DNA from: Metopolophium dirhodum
Taxonomy: Eukaryota > Arthropoda > Insecta > Hemiptera > Aphididae
DNA length: 64,000 nucleotides
Assembly (NCBI RefSeq): GCF_019925205.1
Contig: NC_083562.1
Span: 6,944,001 to 7,008,000, forward strand
Direction of reading: 5' to 3'
The notes under the pieces were generated by a model. It was not told where the DNA came from. It made no database searches and saw only the letters and a list, made by a program, of their open reading frames with translations. This document shows, piece after piece, positions 60,433 to 64,000 of the stretch. The position numbers and the translations under genes were made by a program. Each line of letters starts with the position of its first letter. Position 1 is the stretch's first letter.

Positions 60433-60729
60433 TAAAAACAACGAAGACTAAGACGACGACGATTTTTGTTTTTCCGTCGTCGTTTACGCCACTACCTATA
60501 TAACTTCTATTATTTTATAAAAAAAAAAATGTCTCACCTTACCACCCCCTCCCCAACATAACAGTCGGGTAGTAAGTGCCTAACACATTTTATTATTATA
60601 TTATTATTATTATTTTATAAATACCTATACACTGTTTTACGACTGTTAATCGTTTGCCATGTTTTGCGCTCGACAAAAGTCTCACGGGCCTTTAATTAGC
60701 TGCAGACACTCGCCGTTCAAAATATTAAT

Positions 60730-60735
60730 AATAAA
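60730..60735 (+). terminator. candidate proximal polyadenylation signal AATAAA
   Basis: Canonical hexamer about 300 bases after the stop. In AT-rich DNA such hexamers arise by chance. Confidence 0.4.
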
Positions 60736-61316
60736 CATCATACATTTAATAATTAGTACACATCGTAATGATGACATAATATTATAAACTTTGGGCTGGG
60801 AAAACGTAACGAAAAGGGGATCTATCTGTAACGACTATATTCGTAACTGTAACGAGACGACGAGTGTTCCCCGATTAAAGGCCTTTCTGTGAACTAGACG
60901 CGATATAATTAGTCAAAACTACTCAATTAAAACGTAAATAATTATTTCTAACGTACATAATATTATTATTCATGTTTTAATTGTTGTATGGACATCTCTT
61001 TCGAACGCTTACACTGCGCGTTTCGTAGCTTAATTAAATAGGTATCTCACGCACAGACACAAGTCATTATTAAAAAAATATATATTATACATTTATTAGA
61101 ATATTCACAATCCGATGACGTGTTGTGCGATACATTTCTTCGATTGGGTGACGTTTGGAGTAGTAAGCTTTCGGAAGACTTGTTCACTTTTAGTTTTAAG
61201 GTATATATGTGTGTGTATGTAATATATTAGAATTAAATTTGTAAAATCGTTTAACATTTTAATCGAATGTTGTGTATGAAAGTGTGATATATGAATAACT
61301 ATTAATTTATTAACAA

Positions 61317-61322
61317 AATAAA
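61317..61322 (+). terminator. candidate distal polyadenylation signal AATAAA
   Basis: Canonical hexamer just before an A12-like run. A second AATAAA follows at 61351-61356. Confidence 0.4.
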
Positions 61323-61350
61323 TAATTAAAAAAAAAAAATTAACTTCCTA

Positions 61351-61356
61351 AATAAA
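61351..61356 (+). terminator. candidate distal polyadenylation signal AATAAA
   Basis: Second hexamer of the distal pair, followed by T-rich sequence. Confidence 0.35.
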
Positions 61357-61749
61357 CATTATTTTCAGTCATTAGAAAATCGTTAAAAATGACTAATTTT
61401 ATATATATATTACTCCTACTTAAATCAAAACTGTTAAGTATTCTTTTCAAGTCATTAATTAACAAATTTAGGCTTTAGATTAAATTTATATATTGTAGTA
61501 CCTAACTAGCTGTAAGTACCATTTAAGATTGTCTTTTATTGAATTAAAATACTATAACATTTTAACTAAATATTTCAGTAGGTATTTCATTTAAAAAAAA
61601 ACATCGTAATATGTAACAGTTATTTTTTTTTAGAAATTTAAAATTAGATATTTAGAATACAATACTGTGTGATAATTATGAAAATAATAATTAAACGAAT
61701 ATTATGCTTTTTTAAAACTTTTTAGTTATCATTTTTGTCCCTTAAAATT

Positions 61750-61775
61750 GTGGTTCTTAACCGGTGTGTCGCGAA
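61750..61775 (+). mobile_element. possible hAT-type transposon end remnant
   Basis: tggttcttaaccggtgtgtc and the following gcg resemble the terminal words of hAT-like elements in animal genomes (GTGGTTCTTAACC..). No partner inverted repeat or target duplication was found, so this is weak. Confidence 0.3.
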
Positions 61776-63164
61776 TTACTGCGATGATTGGTTTGTATGT
61801 AACTGCTGTATTTGTAGTCACGCTGTATAACGAAAGGCGGTCTGATCAAAGCGTTCGATATGGGTTCGAATTCGTTCATTCATTCGAGTTCATTTTCAAA
61901 CAATAACTGTCAGCGATAAGCAATTTTATAATATTCATTGGCAATAACTTTGTCCTATGATTCTATCTTAGTCCGTGAATGATACGGATATCCAGCTATC
62001 CTTAGAATATAATACATACTAGATATATAATAGCTATGAGACAAGGTAAAAAATAAACGAAAATATCCATCGACTTGTTATGCAACACCGCCTCAAGACG
62101 TCGGTCGCATGGTAATTCTGTTATACCTACATACTTATGACTTATCCTTTATAAACGGTTTTAGAGGAAGTAATTTCCTGATAAAAATATTCAATGGTAT
62201 TATTGTTTCAAAAAAATAACATTCTGAAAATAATAATTCCCTTCAATAAAAGTCTTGTCGAAAATATAATATGTCACCAAATGAATTTTCCTGAAAAGTG
62301 ATCTCCCGTTTTTTACGGCCCTCCGCATATTAGACAGGCACATCAGAATAATACAAATTACATACTGGACTAATCACACATTCACAAAAGTTATTCCCTG
62401 ATAAATTCTGCCCAGAATAGTGCAGAATGGTACGAGTCCCACGCCGTCCCGGTAATATTATTATCCTTATTTTTACGCGGGCCCTTAACATGTCATGTGC
62501 AACAAGTTAGCAATAAACACTGAGTCACTGAGAACCACTGACATTTTCTTATCGCAGAATCGCCTTATTGCCCGCATGAAAATCGTTAAACTGAGGTTAT
62601 ACCGCCTAATTATATACAAGTCGATTATTGCTAATCTAATATTACCATTTATCTATTCTGTGATATTACTGACTTGGTGACTTTTAACATTCCACCCTCC
62701 GTAGAGCGTGATTCTATTTTATATATTATATAGGTATGCACGGTTATACTATTAAGTATAACTTAAACCGTGTACACATGTATTTTTTTCATCCCTCTCT
62801 CTCCTTTTCCCTTAATACTATCTTATATTTAAAATTTAATTGGAATTTTTGTCCGTAATAAACAATGGTATTATTATGTCTGTGTCATTGCGTGCTGCCG
62901 TGCTCCTTAGTCCGTACCACACAGTCCAGTGGCTGACAAGTATTTTGCTTTTACATAATATAGCTTATATAGTTTAAATTAAAAATTGGTGCACCATGTT
63001 ATGTGGAAAATATTTTTTGTTATGTGTTACAAGTTGTTTATTTTTTTTTAAATTCAAAACTGTCTGTGGATATTCAAGATACTACCATTATGTTGTGGGA
63101 TGTCCTAAGACATTGATTGATATTAAAGGTAAGGTCAGTTAAAATCACAGTGTATACTCTATGG

Positions 63165-63180
63165 CAGTGGCGTATTTATA
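63165..63180 (+). mobile_element. possible transposon end remnant (cagtggcgta)
   Basis: cagtggcgtatttata matches a word common at the ends of hAT-like insertions (CAGTGGCGTA). It stands alone, with no second terminus. Confidence 0.25.
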
Positions 63181-64000
63181 ATAATATGCTGGCACTCATT
63201 CGAAGCATTTGAAAGTCGTTTCACTGTCTACAAAGATACTAATTTTGTAGACTATTTTACAAAAGATTGTAAAACACTTGCTTCAATTAATGTCGAATTC
63301 CCCAATGGTAGAATGAGTACAGCATCAAAAGAATTATAATATTATTATATTAAATTTTGTTGTGAACATGGTAGAATTAATAATCAATTTTGATTTCACT
63401 GCATAGTGCTTAGTTCATGGTTGGCTGTAACTTAGAATTATAGTTAAAATTCAATAAATTTATAAATGCATTTGTATCTATTTTCCAAGCAGAACATACA
63501 TTATTTACATTTATTTTAATTTATTTGTATTCTTATGATATCTCATTATCTCAGTAAAATTGATATACTTACCTATTTCTTTTGCTTTAAAATCATTGTT
63601 GACAAGAAAAACCTCCCATGTGCAAAAACACAGTTTTTCAGTAGACGAAAAAATGTTTTAAATTAAAAAATAAAATAAGATTTATTTCATAAACTATTTA
63701 TACTAGGTTATTGTAGGTAACACATAGGAGAATACTTGGAGAATTTATTTATTATTTTTCATTAATTCTACAATACAGATAGCACATGGGAGATTTTATC
63801 CATAAATAGCTAAATTTTTTCTGAATCCGTGTATACCAATACCTAAAATCTTAAAATTGGCAAGGAGCTTATTTTGTGTTAACGACAAAATACTAAAAAT
63901 ATAATCTCAAATTAAGATTCTCTTATTAATTTATTAAGTATAATTAACTTACTAGTAATTAGTGTTAACTTTATACATTTGTATCTAATATCTATACAAT

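Larger units (their letters stand above)
60433..61356 (+). other. dpy: dpy 3' UTR (extent uncertain)
   Basis: AT-rich sequence after the stop, with ATTTA-like and TTATTA stretches. It probably ends at one of the candidate polyadenylation signals listed below. Confidence 0.6.
61357..64000. other. apparently intergenic sequence downstream of dpy
   Basis: No open frame over about 60 residues with any recognisable family on either strand; AT-rich with scattered less AT-rich patches (61745-61900, 62400-62470, 62880-62930). It could hold UTR, distant exons or regulatory DNA of a neighbour beyond the right edge. Confidence 0.6.

Noticed and set aside
1..60432. Possibility of several tandem genes instead of one
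   Set aside because: No internal stop, promoter or ATG-led exon breaks the phase-1 chain; the frame closes exactly over all 118 exons.
61851..61880. tRNA B-box-like ggttcgaattc
   Set aside because: No matching A box or cloverleaf could be folded upstream; probably chance or transposon debris.
62425..62450. Second B-box-like word ggtacgagtccc
   Set aside because: Isolated, no A box at tRNA or SINE distance.
62495..62680. 61-codon frame downstream of dpy
   Set aside because: No signature, no splice context, typical chance length for this composition.

Overview
The window is almost entirely one gene on the + strand: the 3' part of dumpy (dpy), which encodes a gigantic extracellular-matrix protein of the insect cuticle. 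From position 1 to the stop codon at 60430-60432 I can follow one continuous reading frame through 118 exons (numbered here from the left edge). They sum to 38,303 coding bases, or about 12,766 residues plus stop. The first exon is cut by the left edge, so the N-terminus lies outside the window. Introns are AT-rich, many are only 57-100 bases long, and short taggtacct-like words recur, which suggests a hemipteran and probably an aphid. The organism call is an inference.

Layout. (1) 1-5115: left arm, with an Asn/Ser/Thr-rich exon, four exons of one DPY plus one EGF module, then mostly EGF modules. (2) 5213-47826: a core of exons of about 310-335 bases, each encoding EGF-DPY-EGF. From 6052 they fall into a three-exon register. 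X has GxPYxxC at the end of its first EGF; Y and Z have GxPPxC. In the best-conserved copies Y carries xHAVCSC and Z carries GRPPNC. From 16991 to 46238 two triplets are fused into a six-exon super-repeat A-B-C-D-E-F of about 640 residues, present 11 times. (3) 48544-55344: right arm of DPY-EGF pairs. (4) 55930-60432: short GY..DERG..C repeats, a ZP domain split over four exons, a five-arginine furin-type site, one transmembrane helix and a short cytoplasmic tail. (5) 60433-64000: 3' UTR with candidate polyadenylation signals, then apparently intergenic sequence with possible transposon-end remnants.

How it works. By analogy with Drosophila Dumpy, the EGF/DPY array is a long disulfide-stapled fibre. 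The ZP domain polymerises after cleavage at the basic site, and the transmembrane segment holds the precursor in the apical membrane. The mature protein links epidermis or tendon cells to the cuticle. No other gene, rRNA, tRNA or CRISPR array was found. By my count the window encodes roughly 220 EGF-like and 120 DPY modules. No PIGSFEAST-type repeats, known from fly Dumpy, were recognised here.
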